Source: CALVGQ01 sp964368495 (lineage in GTDB: Bacteria; Bacillota_I; Bacilli_A; Erysipelotrichales; Erysipelotrichaceae). Taken from it: a stretch of 9,933 nucleotides of DNA. Under the pieces are notes generated by a model. The model saw nothing but the letters and a program-made list of their open reading frames with translations, was not told the DNA's origin and did no database searches. Below are positions 1 through 7,836 of this stretch, one piece after another. The DNA lies in the NCBI GenBank assembly GCA_964368495.1, contig CAYJAJ010000038.1, positions 1-9,933 on the forward strand, given 5' to 3'. How positions within the stretch are numbered: the first letter of the stretch is position 1; each line of letters opens with the position of its first letter. The translations under genes and the position numbers were made by a program.

Positions 1-364
1 TATAAGTTAATCCACCAACTTCATAATTACCATCTTTGTTAGTCCATGTATAATAATCAGAAACAAATGACTTAACTACGAATTCTACAATCGAATATGG
101 CTCACTTGATCCTGCTTCAGCATCAACTGCATCATCTAATGCATTGAAATATTCCACTTGTAAGTCTGTAGGATTATTTCCACGTTGGTATTCAAGTTCC
201 TCAATTCTAGCAACATCATCAACTTCTAAAACAGTTCCACTTGCTACACTAGAATCTACAAATAGAACTTGTACAATATTATATCCAAATAATATAGTAA
301 TAATTATTGATACAACAATCATCGAATATAAAACAATATTTTTTAATAATTTCTTTTTATTCAT
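1..364 (-). CDS. N-terminal part of an unrecognised membrane-anchored extracytoplasmic protein (runs off the window)
   Basis: About 121 codons are present, starting at the ATG at 364-362 and reading without a stop to position 1. A GGAGGT ribosome binding site (376-371) lies 6 nt upstream of the ATG and fixes the start. The protein opens with a lysine-rich cytoplasmic tip (MNKKKLLKN), then one hydrophobic segment at about residues 10-34. A polar, acidic stretch follows (about 37-85), then a segment with EFVVKSFVSDYYTWTNKDG (about 91-110). This layout implies a single-pass protein facing outward. The aromatic 'SFVSDYYTW' segment loosely recalls the NTF2-like extracytoplasmic domains of VirB8/TcpC-type transfer proteins, but the match is too weak to name a family. 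It has its own promoter (399-427), so it is probably a separate transcription unit from the glycosylation genes upstream. Function unknown. Confidence 0.8.
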   Translation of the reverse strand, partial: MNKKKLLKNIVLYSMIVVSIIITILFGYNIVQVLFVDSSVASGTVLEVDDVARIEELEYQRGNNPTDLQVEYFNALDDAVDAEAGSSEPYSIVEFVVKSFVSDYYTWTNKDGNYEVGGLTY

Positions 365-398
365 ACTTTAACCTCCGTTTTTATGCTATGCCCTTGCT

Positions 399-427
399 AT
401 TTTACCACTTATAATAAAAAGTGTAAA
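399..427 (-). promoter_or_regulatory. Sigma-A type promoter for the gene starting at 364
   Basis: On the minus strand, TTTACA (-35, 427-422) and TAAAAT (-10, 404-399) are separated by exactly 17 nt. Each box differs from the TTGACA/TATAAT consensus at one position. Transcription would start near 392 and give a leader of about 28 nt with GGAGGT 6 nt before the ATG. It is the best-formed promoter in the window. Confidence 0.7.
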
Positions 428-429
428 AT
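399..429. repeat. Imperfect inverted repeat overlapping the promoter, possible operator
   Basis: On the plus strand the arms ATTTTACCACTT (399-410) and AAGTGTAAAAT (419-429) are complementary over 11 bp with one bulged C, around an 8-nt centre. The symmetric element covers both the -35 and -10 boxes of the promoter at 399-427. A dimeric repressor bound here would block that promoter. The arms are AT-rich and no T-run follows on either strand, so an intrinsic terminator is unlikely. The regulator is unknown. Confidence 0.4.
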
Positions 430-439
430 CAAAATACGA

Positions 440-469
440 TTTCACAACATTTTCACACAAATTTTTACA
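440..469 (-). promoter_or_regulatory. Direct repeats upstream of the -35, possible response-regulator site
   Basis: On the minus strand TGTAAAA (469-463), TGTGAAA (457-451) and TGTGAAA (446-440) form three same-direction repeats at 12- and 11-bp steps, ending 12 bp upstream of the -35 box at 427. About one helical turn between repeats is typical of OmpR-family regulators such as WalR (TGTWAH-N5-TGTWAH) and PhoP. Two copies carry G where the WalR consensus has A or T. In such AT-rich DNA chance is possible. Confidence 0.3.
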
Positions 470-489
470 TTTTTAAATACCACGTAAAA

Positions 490-2028
490 CTACCATTTGA
501 TATAGACTTGATACTCACCAAAGGCTTCTAATGAAATTTTTGTCGGGTCTTTTTCATATTCTTGATATAGAGCTGTTATTCGCTCATAATCTTCCAATAA
601 TATAAAAACAGAATTTCCACTATTTTCATCAGGAAGATAAAAGTTTACATTTGGTGCGATGTAATTTCGATAATCAATCGAGTATGGGTCTGGCAAAGTA
701 TCTGCAATATACCAAGCATATGGTTTTTCATCATATGACTCAATGTAAATATCCATGTTGGGGTATTTATGTTGGTAATGAGTTATTAATTCACCAATTC
801 CATCTTTAAATAAATAATTTAAATCTTTTGAACTATCACTATAAAAAACTGCCATGAATAGTAAAGACGAAACCGCAAATGAAGTCAAAAACAAAATTCC
901 AATCTTTTCATACTTTTGATACAAATATCGAAGACCAAAAACAGTTATATATCCAATAGAAAAATACCACGAATTAGCTTTACTTACATTAGGATCAGCA
1001 ATCATTAAATTCAATATATAATTTGCAATGAATATTATGGATATCATTGTAAATATTGAATATTTTTTATCCTTAATGGACTTTATTGTTTCTTTACAGA
1101 TTACAAATAATCCAACAAAAAAACATGGAATCATCGTATAATATATCGTTCCAAACAATGCATTAGAATTGTAATCAAAAGCATCATAGGTTAGTGCACT
1201 CCATAAAAAATTGAAGTTATCAAATACATTATTAAGTGAGATTTCACCTTGTCTCCAAAAAAACATTTTCGAAATTGTAAAGTAAGTGATTTCTATGCTT
1301 TCTAAGCCAAATATATTAACAATCAATACTCCAAACAGTGGCAAAGCCATAATAAAAGCAGGTATCAACATAAACATCATTTGTTTAATATTTACTTTTT
1401 TAACATAAACTAAATATATCATTGTTGCCAATAGGACTAGCGGTAATAACATCCATGAAAGGATATAAGTATACAAAGTTATTCCTAAAAATACTCCACA
1501 AAATACAAACCACTTGTTTTCTTGTTTATCTAATGCATAATCAAAAAGAACAACAAACGCAGATAAAAATCCGACAAATAAATTACAATCTAATGCAAAT
1601 CGTGTATACATCATAGAAAAAGGAATCAACATCATAAATACAAAACTAAAAAGCGCCCAATTTTTAGAAATGCTTTTCTTCACTAAGATATACACACTTG
1701 TGCACAGCATTAAATTACTTATTACTATTGGTATACGAAGCCAGAATACACTTGGCGAAAACAAACGAAATAAAATAGCTGCTAAATAAGTATAAAGTGC
1801 ACTTTGACCACCACCAAAATTAATCATATACACTGGAAATGAATTTAAATAACGATCAACATTAAAATACGCTAAAGTATAGGCATCATACATTATTCCA
1901 GTTTCATCAATATGCAATCCCACGAACAGTTCATCCAATTGAATTAAACGGATAAACAAAAATAGTATTATTAGTGAAAATAATACATATTTATGATATT
2001 CATTTAAGAAAAAAGTTAATTTTTTCAT
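490..2028 (-). CDS. GT39/PMT-like polytopic membrane glycosyltransferase (GT-C fold)
   Basis: A 512-aa integral membrane protein of the GT-C class. These enzymes transfer a sugar from a polyprenyl-phosphate donor to an acceptor on the outer face of the membrane. A short cytoplasmic N-terminus precedes a first membrane segment (about residues 16-30). The first outer loop carries the acidic pair Asp-Glu in HIDETGIMYDAY (about 40-50), the position of the catalytic acidic residue in GT39/ArnT/PMT enzymes. A second conserved-looking region, MYTRFALDCN (about 140-149), follows, then about eight further hydrophobic segments to residue 396. A soluble, probably extracellular C-terminal domain of about 115 residues ends the protein. 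Two ATGs lie in tandem (2031 and 2028). The GAGG site (2038-2035) is only 3 nt from the first but 6 nt from the second, so I chose 2028. GAGG nearly abuts the stop codon of the GT2 gene, suggesting coupled translation with the probable donor-making enzyme. Sugar and acceptor cannot be told from sequence. Confidence 0.85.
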   Translation of the reverse strand: MKKLTFFLNEYHKYVLFSLIILFLFIRLIQLDELFVGLHIDETGIMYDAYTLAYFNVDRYLNSFPVYMINFGGGQSALYTYLAAILFRLFSPSVFWLRIPIVISNLMLCTSVYILVKKSISKNWALFSFVFMMLIPFSMMYTRFALDCNLFVGFLSAFVVLFDYALDKQENKWFVFCGVFLGITLYTYILSWMLLPLVLLATMIYLVYVKKVNIKQMMFMLIPAFIMALPLFGVLIVNIFGLESIEITYFTISKMFFWRQGEISLNNVFDNFNFLWSALTYDAFDYNSNALFGTIYYTMIPCFFVGLFVICKETIKSIKDKKYSIFTMISIIFIANYILNLMIADPNVSKANSWYFSIGYITVFGLRYLYQKYEKIGILFLTSFAVSSLLFMAVFYSDSSKDLNYLFKDGIGELITHYQHKYPNMDIYIESYDEKPYAWYIADTLPDPYSIDYRNYIAPNVNFYLPDENSGNSVFILLEDYERITALYQEYEKDPTKISLEAFGEYQVYIKW

Positions 2029-2039
2029 CATTTACCTCA

Positions 2040-2969
2040 TTATTCATACTTCTTTCTAATAATATAGCTTGGTCTTTTCTTAACTTCCATATAAGTTTTT
2101 GATAAATATTCACCAATTATACCTATGCAAAGTAGCTGAATCCCCCCAAGAAAAGTAATAATGACAATCGTTGAGGCATATCCTTCAACATTATTTCCAA
2201 AAACTAGTGTTCCTAAAAACTGATAAATCATATAAATAAAGGAACCTAAAGAAATAAATAAACCGAAAAATGTTGCAATTCTTAAAGGCGCCACGGTAAA
2301 GGCAACAAGGCCTTCTATCGCATATTTTAATAGCCCTAAAAATGACCAACTCGTTTCTCCTGCAACACGTTCAACATTTTGATATTCTAGATATTCCGTT
2401 TTGTATCCAACCCAACCAAATAATCCTTTAGAAAATCGATGAACTTCTCTTAATTCTAAAATACTTTCCACTACTTGTCGTTTCATTAAACGGTAATCTC
2501 TAGCACCATCAACAATTTCAACCTCTGAAAATTTATTAATTAATTTATAAAAATTTCTTGCAAAAAACGAACGAATTGGTGGCTCTCCTTCACGTGATAC
2601 ACGACGAGTTCCTACAATATCCAAATCTTTTTCTTTAATCATTGAAAGCATTTTAGGTAAAAACTCAGGTGGATCTTGTAAATCTACATCCATTACTGCA
2701 ATATAATCTCCAGTTGCATAATCAAGACCAGCCAGCAAACCACTTTCCTTACCAAAATTTCGGCTAAAATCGATAACCTTCACTTCATCTTTATGGTTAT
2801 TATATAGTGCCTCAAGTTCTTTTAATGTGTTATCTTTTGACCCATCATTTACATATATTATTTCGTACTCAACATTCATTGTATTTAGTACTTGTGATGT
2901 TGCCTCATAAAATAATGCAACAGTTTCTTGTTCATTATAACAAGGCACAACAATTGAAATTTTTTCCAT
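2040..2969 (-). CDS. GtrB/DPM1-like GT2 polyprenyl-phosphate glycosyltransferase
   Basis: A 309-aa protein of normal length for the GtrB/YkcC/CsbB branch of GT2. The family moves a sugar from a nucleotide donor to undecaprenyl phosphate on the cytoplasmic face. The GT-A catalytic domain fills residues 1 to about 220: VVPCYNEQETV (7-17) and VNDGSKDNT (40-48) bind the nucleotide, and MDVDLQDPPE (93-102) holds the metal-binding DxD (Asp94, Asp96). The family segment DGARDYRLM (154-162) is intact, and RVAGETSW (201-208) corresponds to the R-x-x-G-x-S/T-x-W active-site motif. Two C-terminal membrane helices (about 226-250 and 264-290) anchor it, and a basic tail ends the protein. AGGAGG (2980-2975) lies 5 nt before the ATG. 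It sits downstream of the GH2 gene and 8-11 nt before the GT39-like gene, and probably supplies the lipid-linked sugar used by the GT-C enzymes. The sugar (glucose, GlcNAc or galactose) is not decided by sequence. Confidence 0.93.
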   Translation of the reverse strand: MEKISIVVPCYNEQETVALFYEATSQVLNTMNVEYEIIYVNDGSKDNTLKELEALYNNHKDEVKVIDFSRNFGKESGLLAGLDYATGDYIAVMDVDLQDPPEFLPKMLSMIKEKDLDIVGTRRVSREGEPPIRSFFARNFYKLINKFSEVEIVDGARDYRLMKRQVVESILELREVHRFSKGLFGWVGYKTEYLEYQNVERVAGETSWSFLGLLKYAIEGLVAFTVAPLRIATFFGLFISLGSFIYMIYQFLGTLVFGNNVEGYASTIVIITFLGGIQLLCIGIIGEYLSKTYMEVKKRPSYIIRKKYE

Positions 2970-2988
2970 AAAACCCTCCTGCTATACT

Positions 2989-3017
2989 ATTATAGCCGAT
3001 TTATTACTTATCCTCAA
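2989..3017 (-). promoter_or_regulatory. Possible internal promoter before the GT2 gene, inside a perfect palindrome
   Basis: On the minus strand TTGAGG (3017-3012) and a perfect TATAAT (2994-2989) are 17 nt apart, in the 49-nt gap (2970-3018) after the GH2 stop. The -10 is part of a perfect palindrome, GCTATA-ATAG-TATAGC (2996-2981), with 6-bp arms and a 4-nt centre. It could let the GT2 and GT39-like genes be made without the beta-galactosidase. The predicted start, near 2982, leaves a leader of only about 13 nt. The hairpin lacks a T-run, so it is not a terminator. Confidence 0.4.
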
Positions 3018-3018
3018 T

Positions 3019-6000
3019 TTATTTCAACTTAGGAATAAACATGAATTGAATTGTATAATCTTTATTTTGCTCAATTAAATATTCCTCGATTGGCCCAGGC
3101 CCATAACTTGCATTTCCCAAGCCTCTTGTCATTACATCGATACTCACTATCGGATTATCTTGCACAACTATTTCTTTCCAATGATCTGCATTTCTCACAT
3201 CCAAGTCATCATAATAATTAAGCTTAATATTCACTTTCTCGCTTAAAAATATTTCTAATTCTACATTTTCACTATGTAATGTCAATTCACTTACTTCTGT
3301 TTTGTTTCCAGTATCTTGTGGCTTTAATAATTGATCATTCACTTGTTCATCAATCTTTTGTGTGTAGTAGCCCAACTTTGATCCTGTATTTCTATCAGGA
3401 TAATTTTCATATGGCCCTTTACCATAATAGCCAAATTCAGTAAAAGCTTGATCCACCGCAAATTGCACACCCACTTTGGCAATTTCTTGGACTTTACTAA
3501 TACTTGGAACCTTTGCGTTCATCGAAACTTTTATTTTTCCTAAGCTATCTATTTCGTAGAGTATTGTTGCATTCGTATCAAATCCAGCAAGTGTACCTAT
3601 AAACTCTACTAAAACTAATCCATTTGCTTCTTTTATATTCATGTCATCAACAACCAACCCGCTAGAAGCTTCTATAACTTCATTTGAGAACTCTGGATCA
3701 TTACTAACTTCAGGTCGATAAAAATTAAACTTTAAAGAATCACTAATAATTGGATAATCATTAAACATAAATTTTTCTATCATCGCATTTTCTTGATTAA
3801 ACGAGACAGTAAAATTTAAATTACTAACTTCTAGTTGTTTCTCATCATGATTTACAGTTAATTCCCCACTTGTTAATTCTGGAATCTCCATTACTTTTTC
3901 ACTAAGAACAAATTGCTCAAAAGCTACTTCATCACCTTTTTTACCATATGTTTCATTTGCCCAAATTTGTTCTTCTTTATAATGAACTGAAACTTCAACT
4001 ACAGCATTTTCTTTAGTATCAACACTAAAATTAGGAATATCTAACCTCGTAGTCATCAATGGATTACAATCAATTTCCATTGATTCACTATCCACTGCAA
4101 TCCCATTTTCAATGTAACTTACTATAACTTCATATTCATTTAAATTTGTAAACAAGTTTTCATTTGTTACAGTTAACTCGCTATTATTTAATTCAAATAA
4201 GAAATTTTGCTGAACATATTTTACTTCTTCAAGTTCAGCAGAAGGAGTTCTATCGGCATTAACTAAGCCATTACCACAAAAATCTCCATCATGTATTGGT
4301 TCTTCCCAATCTCCTCCATATCCATAAAATTCTATGCCATCTTCGGTTGTTAAAATACTTTGATCAATAAAATCCCATATAAAACCACCTTGAAGATGCG
4401 AATAACTTCTAAACAAATCATAATATTCCTTTAAATTTCCTAACCCATTGCCCATTGCATGAGCATATTCTGATTGAAAATAAGCCCAAGTGTTATCTTT
4501 GGCATATTTTTCTACATCGGTAATAGACCAATACTGAGTGCTATATACATCAACCATAGAACTATCACGCTCTTCAGTGATTCGATTATCTCTTTCATAC
4601 ACGCGCATTCTGCTTGGATCTCGTTTTAATATCCACATTGTTGATTGATAAAATGGATAATTTTCATCCATGGCATACTCACTGTAGGTACTTTCATTTC
4701 CCAGTGACCAAAACAGCACACTTGAATGATTTTTATCACGTTCTACCATACTAATCGTTCTGTCTAATATTAAAGGTGCATAAATTGGATTATTACTTGG
4801 CACATTAAGCTCATTTTCTCCTATATGAGTTTCAATGTTCGCTTCATCTACAATATACAACCCTATCTCATCGGCAATGTCATATGTAATTGTTTGATTT
4901 GGGTAATGGGACATTCTAAAAGCATTGATATTATATGCCTTCATTAATGTTAAATCGGTGATAATATCTTCTTTATTTATTGCTCGTCCATCAACTAAAT
5001 CAGTTTCATGACGATTCACACCCTTCAAAAATAATGGATTTCCATTTAACAGCACTTGACTATAACCATCATCTGTCTGTGAAAGTTCTATTTCCCTAAA
5101 TCCTATCCTTTGACACATTGCTTCGACGGTATTTCCTTGTTCATCTAACAATTCAATGGTCAAACGATATAAATTTGGTTTTTCTGCACTCCATAAAAGC
5201 ACTGATTCCACTTCAAAGTCCACTTCAAACAGTTTGCTATCAATAATTTCATCTACATTCACACTTTTTTCTTGTATCACTTTAGTATTTTCAGTTTGGT
5301 TATATAAATTTACCTTTAGTTGATATCCATTTTGAATTTCATCACTTAAATTTCTAATATCAATTTCAACATTAGCATTCGCATTTTTATAGTTTTCATC
5401 TAACGTTGAAGTAAAGAAAAAATCTCGAATCTCTAAATCGTCTTTACTATATAAATAAACATCTCTAAAAACACCACTTAATCGAATAAAATCCTGGTTT
5501 TCAAAATAACTAGCATCTGACCAACGATAAACTTCTAATGCAATTGTATTTTCTCCTTCTTTTAAATATGGTGTAATATTAAATTCAGCAGGAGTATAAC
5601 TGTCTTCACTGTACCCTATCTGTTGACCATTAATATACAAATAAAACGCAGATTCTACACCCTGTAAACTCACAAAAACATTTTTATCAATCAACCCCTC
5701 ATCAAGCGTAAAGCTACGTTTATAATGCGCTACACTGTTATTTGATGTAGGTGCTACTGGTTGTCCTTGCCAACCATAGGCAATATGTTCATAGCTAATC
5801 CATGGATAAACCTGATTGACATAATGAGGAGATTCATATTTAAATTCTTTAGCCTCATCTACTTGTGTTTGAACATTTGATGGGATAATGCATTTATCCC
5901 AATCACTTGTATCCCAATTTTCCCAATAGTAAAAAGCATCGCTGCCTTTGATATCCTTTAATCTTTCATTTGGATTTTGTGCAAAATAAAAATCCCACTC

Positions 6001-6288
6001 ACCATTTAAGCTTTGTACAAATTCACTGGAAAAGCCGTCAATTTCATCCAACGAAGAAGCTTCTTTTTGTAATGCTTCTTCCACTGTTGCATATGAAAAA
6101 AAGGATGCCCTTGCAGGTTCACGATGTATTTCAAATACTTCAACCAAATCATACCAAGCTTCACCTGCAAAGCTTGTGTCATTGTATTCTTTTTCAAGAA
6201 GCACTTCTTCTGTAGGCTGTGCATCTGGAGTAGATTTGGAACATGCAATACAAAGAAATAATATTAAAAAAATCATTAGTTTTTTCAT
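3019..6288 (-). CDS. Lipoprotein LacZ-type GH2 beta-galactosidase
   Basis: A 1089-aa glycoside hydrolase of family 2, predicted to hydrolyse terminal beta-D-galactosides outside the cell. Residues 1-15 form a short lipoprotein signal (KK, hydrophobic core, then CIAC) with Cys16 as lipidation site; Cys at -3 is an unusual lipobox residue. A Ser/Pro/acidic tether of about 30 residues follows. The LacZ order is then complete: N-terminal family region (W45, NGEW 95-98), sugar-binding jelly roll to about 281, immunoglobulin-like domain (about 282-400), TIM barrel (about 402-690), a second Ig-like domain, and the C-terminal beta-sandwich (about 808-1088; GPYENYPDRNTGS, GLGNASYGPGP). Catalytic residues are intact: acid/base Glu532 in SLGNES, nucleophile Glu607 in SEYAHAMGN, plus DEANIETH (481-488) and SHYP (460-463). 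E. coli LacZ is 1024 aa and cytoplasmic; the extra length is mostly the N-terminal signal and tether. GGAGG (6300-6296) is 7 nt before the ATG. It lies between the GtrII-like and GT2 genes, so a surface glycan may be its substrate rather than lactose. Confidence 0.95.
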   Translation of the reverse strand: MKKLMIFLILFLCIACSKSTPDAQPTEEVLLEKEYNDTSFAGEAWYDLVEVFEIHREPARASFFSYATVEEALQKEASSLDEIDGFSSEFVQSLNGEWDFYFAQNPNERLKDIKGSDAFYYWENWDTSDWDKCIIPSNVQTQVDEAKEFKYESPHYVNQVYPWISYEHIAYGWQGQPVAPTSNNSVAHYKRSFTLDEGLIDKNVFVSLQGVESAFYLYINGQQIGYSEDSYTPAEFNITPYLKEGENTIALEVYRWSDASYFENQDFIRLSGVFRDVYLYSKDDLEIRDFFFTSTLDENYKNANANVEIDIRNLSDEIQNGYQLKVNLYNQTENTKVIQEKSVNVDEIIDSKLFEVDFEVESVLLWSAEKPNLYRLTIELLDEQGNTVEAMCQRIGFREIELSQTDDGYSQVLLNGNPLFLKGVNRHETDLVDGRAINKEDIITDLTLMKAYNINAFRMSHYPNQTITYDIADEIGLYIVDEANIETHIGENELNVPSNNPIYAPLILDRTISMVERDKNHSSVLFWSLGNESTYSEYAMDENYPFYQSTMWILKRDPSRMRVYERDNRITEERDSSMVDVYSTQYWSITDVEKYAKDNTWAYFQSEYAHAMGNGLGNLKEYYDLFRSYSHLQGGFIWDFIDQSILTTEDGIEFYGYGGDWEEPIHDGDFCGNGLVNADRTPSAELEEVKYVQQNFLFELNNSELTVTNENLFTNLNEYEVIVSYIENGIAVDSESMEIDCNPLMTTRLDIPNFSVDTKENAVVEVSVHYKEEQIWANETYGKKGDEVAFEQFVLSEKVMEIPELTSGELTVNHDEKQLEVSNLNFTVSFNQENAMIEKFMFNDYPIISDSLKFNFYRPEVSNDPEFSNEVIEASSGLVVDDMNIKEANGLVLVEFIGTLAGFDTNATILYEIDSLGKIKVSMNAKVPSISKVQEIAKVGVQFAVDQAFTEFGYYGKGPYENYPDRNTGSKLGYYTQKIDEQVNDQLLKPQDTGNKTEVSELTLHSENVELEIFLSEKVNIKLNYYDDLDVRNADHWKEIVVQDNPIVSIDVMTRGLGNASYGPGPIEEYLIEQNKDYTIQFMFIPKLK

Positions 6289-6301
6289 ATAAGCTCCTCC
6301 C

Positions 6302-7813
6302 TTAATTCGGTAATTCTGATAATTTCACAATTAGAGTACCATTTATCATTTGACAATAGCCTTCTTTTGGAAATGATGGCATAGTATAAGAATACACTAT
6401 TTCTTCTTCATTAGCTGATTTAAGTACAATCGGATAACCTAAAACATTATCAAAATACGATTTGTAAGAATATGTAATTCCGAAATTTGTTGTACCTAAT
6501 CCCCAAACTTCATAAAATCCATTTTGTGGTCTAGACAAACTCGAATAATTTAGCTCACCAATAATCACAACAGGTGTTTCACCCAATTCATATCCAGAAA
6601 CTTGTTCCATTTGATTAATCACGCGATTCATTGTTGTCATTGTAATATCATAAATCATTGTTTTTCTTAAATATAATTGATTCGAATAAATTACACTGTT
6701 AAAAATAACTAATAACACCCCAACAGCGACAATATTTTTCATCCATTTATTCAACACTTCATTTGATTCATCCACATCCTCATCAACTAATACGAGAACT
6801 AATACATAGATAAACACCAACGAGAAAATCATTAAAGAATGATAAATGCTATTGGAAATAAAATTAACACAGTTCAATCCAAACGGAAGCAATACAACAA
6901 TACAAATCAACAATAAACATTTAGTTAAAAGGTATTTTTTTACTTTTATTATAACGCCCATTTTAATAAAACCTAGACTTATCAATATCAAATTAACAAT
7001 TTTAATTAAAGATGCATTATGAATCTCAGGTTTAAGAAATTGATTAAAAGAAAGTTGATATGTTTCAAAAATAAGTTCAAATATTCTTTCAAAGCTTGTA
7101 AACTTACCTACATTAACTAAGCTATTATAATCCATTGATGCAGAAACACCTGAAAAAAATAACACAACTTGATACAAAATTGAATAACAAACTAAACCTG
7201 CTAATAACACCACAACCGATTTAATCCCACTAATAATAATCTTTTTAGTATCTTTATTGCTAAAAATATCTTTTATAATTAGTAACATCATCAAAAGTAC
7301 TGATACTTGAAAATATGCTTGATAAAACCCCAAAGATACAGCTAACAAAATCGGAGAAATCAGGAATCCATATTGATGATTCTTAAAAACATATACACTC
7401 AACACTGAAAAAAGTAACGACAACATAAATGCATCTGCTTCATGGATATAGCTTCCATTTGTAAGAGTTAATGCAATATTTGTTGATGTTAACCCACAAA
7501 TTAAAAATATTGTGAGTTTATTCTTTATATTTAATAATTTTATTATAAAATAATTAGAAAATGAAAGCCAAACTAACGATAAAAAACCAACTAGCCATGG
7601 AACAACTATATATCCTCTAAACATAAAGTTTAACACTTGCATGAACCGACCACTTGATATTTTTAAATAAACATCATTGTATTGCGTAATACTAAACATC
7701 GCATCATGTGTATATGTCACATTAAAATAGGAAAAACCATGTGCAATTAAACCAAAAATAAATGTAAAAATCACTACTTTTAATAACAAACTCTGATTTT
7801 CTTTACTAATCAC
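6302..7813 (-). CDS. GtrII-like membrane glucosyltransferase (Glucos_trans_II family)
   Basis: A 503-aa polytopic membrane protein. The first half resembles the Glucos_trans_II family (Shigella phage GtrII and relatives), which moves a sugar, classically glucose, from undecaprenyl phosphate to a surface polysaccharide on the outer face. Visible features are a first membrane segment (about 11-29), an outer loop with Asp37 and SSGRF (53-57), a re-entrant or membrane stretch to about 94, NGSYIHEADAFMLSLLFSV (119-137), and LGFYQAYFQ (161-169), the YQ-containing helix typical of the family. Further hydrophobic segments run to about 380, followed by a soluble, probably extracellular tail of about 115 residues. 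The start is GTG at 7813; the first ATG-encoded Met is at residue 39, past the first membrane segment, so GTG is needed for an intact protein. It follows the 594-aa GT-C gene by 23 nt and precedes the beta-galactosidase by 13 nt. The GT2 gene in the same array could make its donor. Target and sugar are unknown. Confidence 0.8.
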   Translation of the reverse strand: MISKENQSLLLKVVIFTFIFGLIAHGFSYFNVTYTHDAMFSITQYNDVYLKISSGRFMQVLNFMFRGYIVVPWLVGFLSLVWLSFSNYFIIKLLNIKNKLTIFLICGLTSTNIALTLTNGSYIHEADAFMLSLLFSVLSVYVFKNHQYGFLISPILLAVSLGFYQAYFQVSVLLMMLLIIKDIFSNKDTKKIIISGIKSVVVLLAGLVCYSILYQVVLFFSGVSASMDYNSLVNVGKFTSFERIFELIFETYQLSFNQFLKPEIHNASLIKIVNLILISLGFIKMGVIIKVKKYLLTKCLLLICIVVLLPFGLNCVNFISNSIYHSLMIFSLVFIYVLVLVLVDEDVDESNEVLNKWMKNIVAVGVLLVIFNSVIYSNQLYLRKTMIYDITMTTMNRVINQMEQVSGYELGETPVVIIGELNYSSLSRPQNGFYEVWGLGTTNFGITYSYKSYFDNVLGYPIVLKSANEEEIVYSYTMPSFPKEGYCQMINGTLIVKLSELPN

Positions 7814-7820
7814 AACAGTT

Positions 7821-7827
7821 CCCCCTT
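7821..7827 (-). promoter_or_regulatory. Atypical ribosome binding site before a GTG start
   Basis: On the minus strand AAGGGGG (7827-7821) lies 7 nt before the GTG at 7813-7811. It departs from AAGGAGG by one base, which should weaken pairing with 16S rRNA through a G-U or mismatch. With the GTG codon it suggests lower translation of the GtrII-like gene than of its neighbours, which have canonical GAGG cores and ATG starts. Confidence 0.55.
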
Positions 7828-7836
7828 CTATTCAGG

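Noticed and set aside
144..371. A 75-codon plus-strand open frame opposite the gene starting at 364.
   Set aside because: It is antisense to a frame with a strong ribosome binding site and promoter, and its Ser/Thr/Ile-rich translation looks like a shadow.
462..489. Weak TTTTAC/GTAAAA stem after the GT39-like gene as a terminator.
   Set aside because: Six AT-rich pairs with a 15-nt loop would be unstable, and no proper T-run follows.
1422..1616. A 64-codon plus-strand open frame opposite the GT39-like gene.
   Set aside because: Antisense shadow of a membrane protein gene, with no supporting start signal.
2981..2996. The GCTATA/TATAGC hairpin as a terminator after the GH2 gene.
   Set aside because: The stem is only 6 bp, AT-rich, has no following T-run, and is followed directly by a strong ribosome binding site.
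6006..6248. Open frames on both strands (plus 5970-6215, minus 6006-6248) inside the start of the beta-galactosidase gene.
   Set aside because: Both overlap a fully intact LacZ-type frame, have low-complexity Leu/Lys/His-rich translations and no ribosome binding site, so they are shadows.
3019..6288. Possibility that the unusual length of the beta-galactosidase reflects a fusion or disruption.
   Set aside because: All LacZ domains and catalytic motifs occur in one frame and in the normal order. The extra length is explained mainly by the signal peptide, tether and small loop differences.
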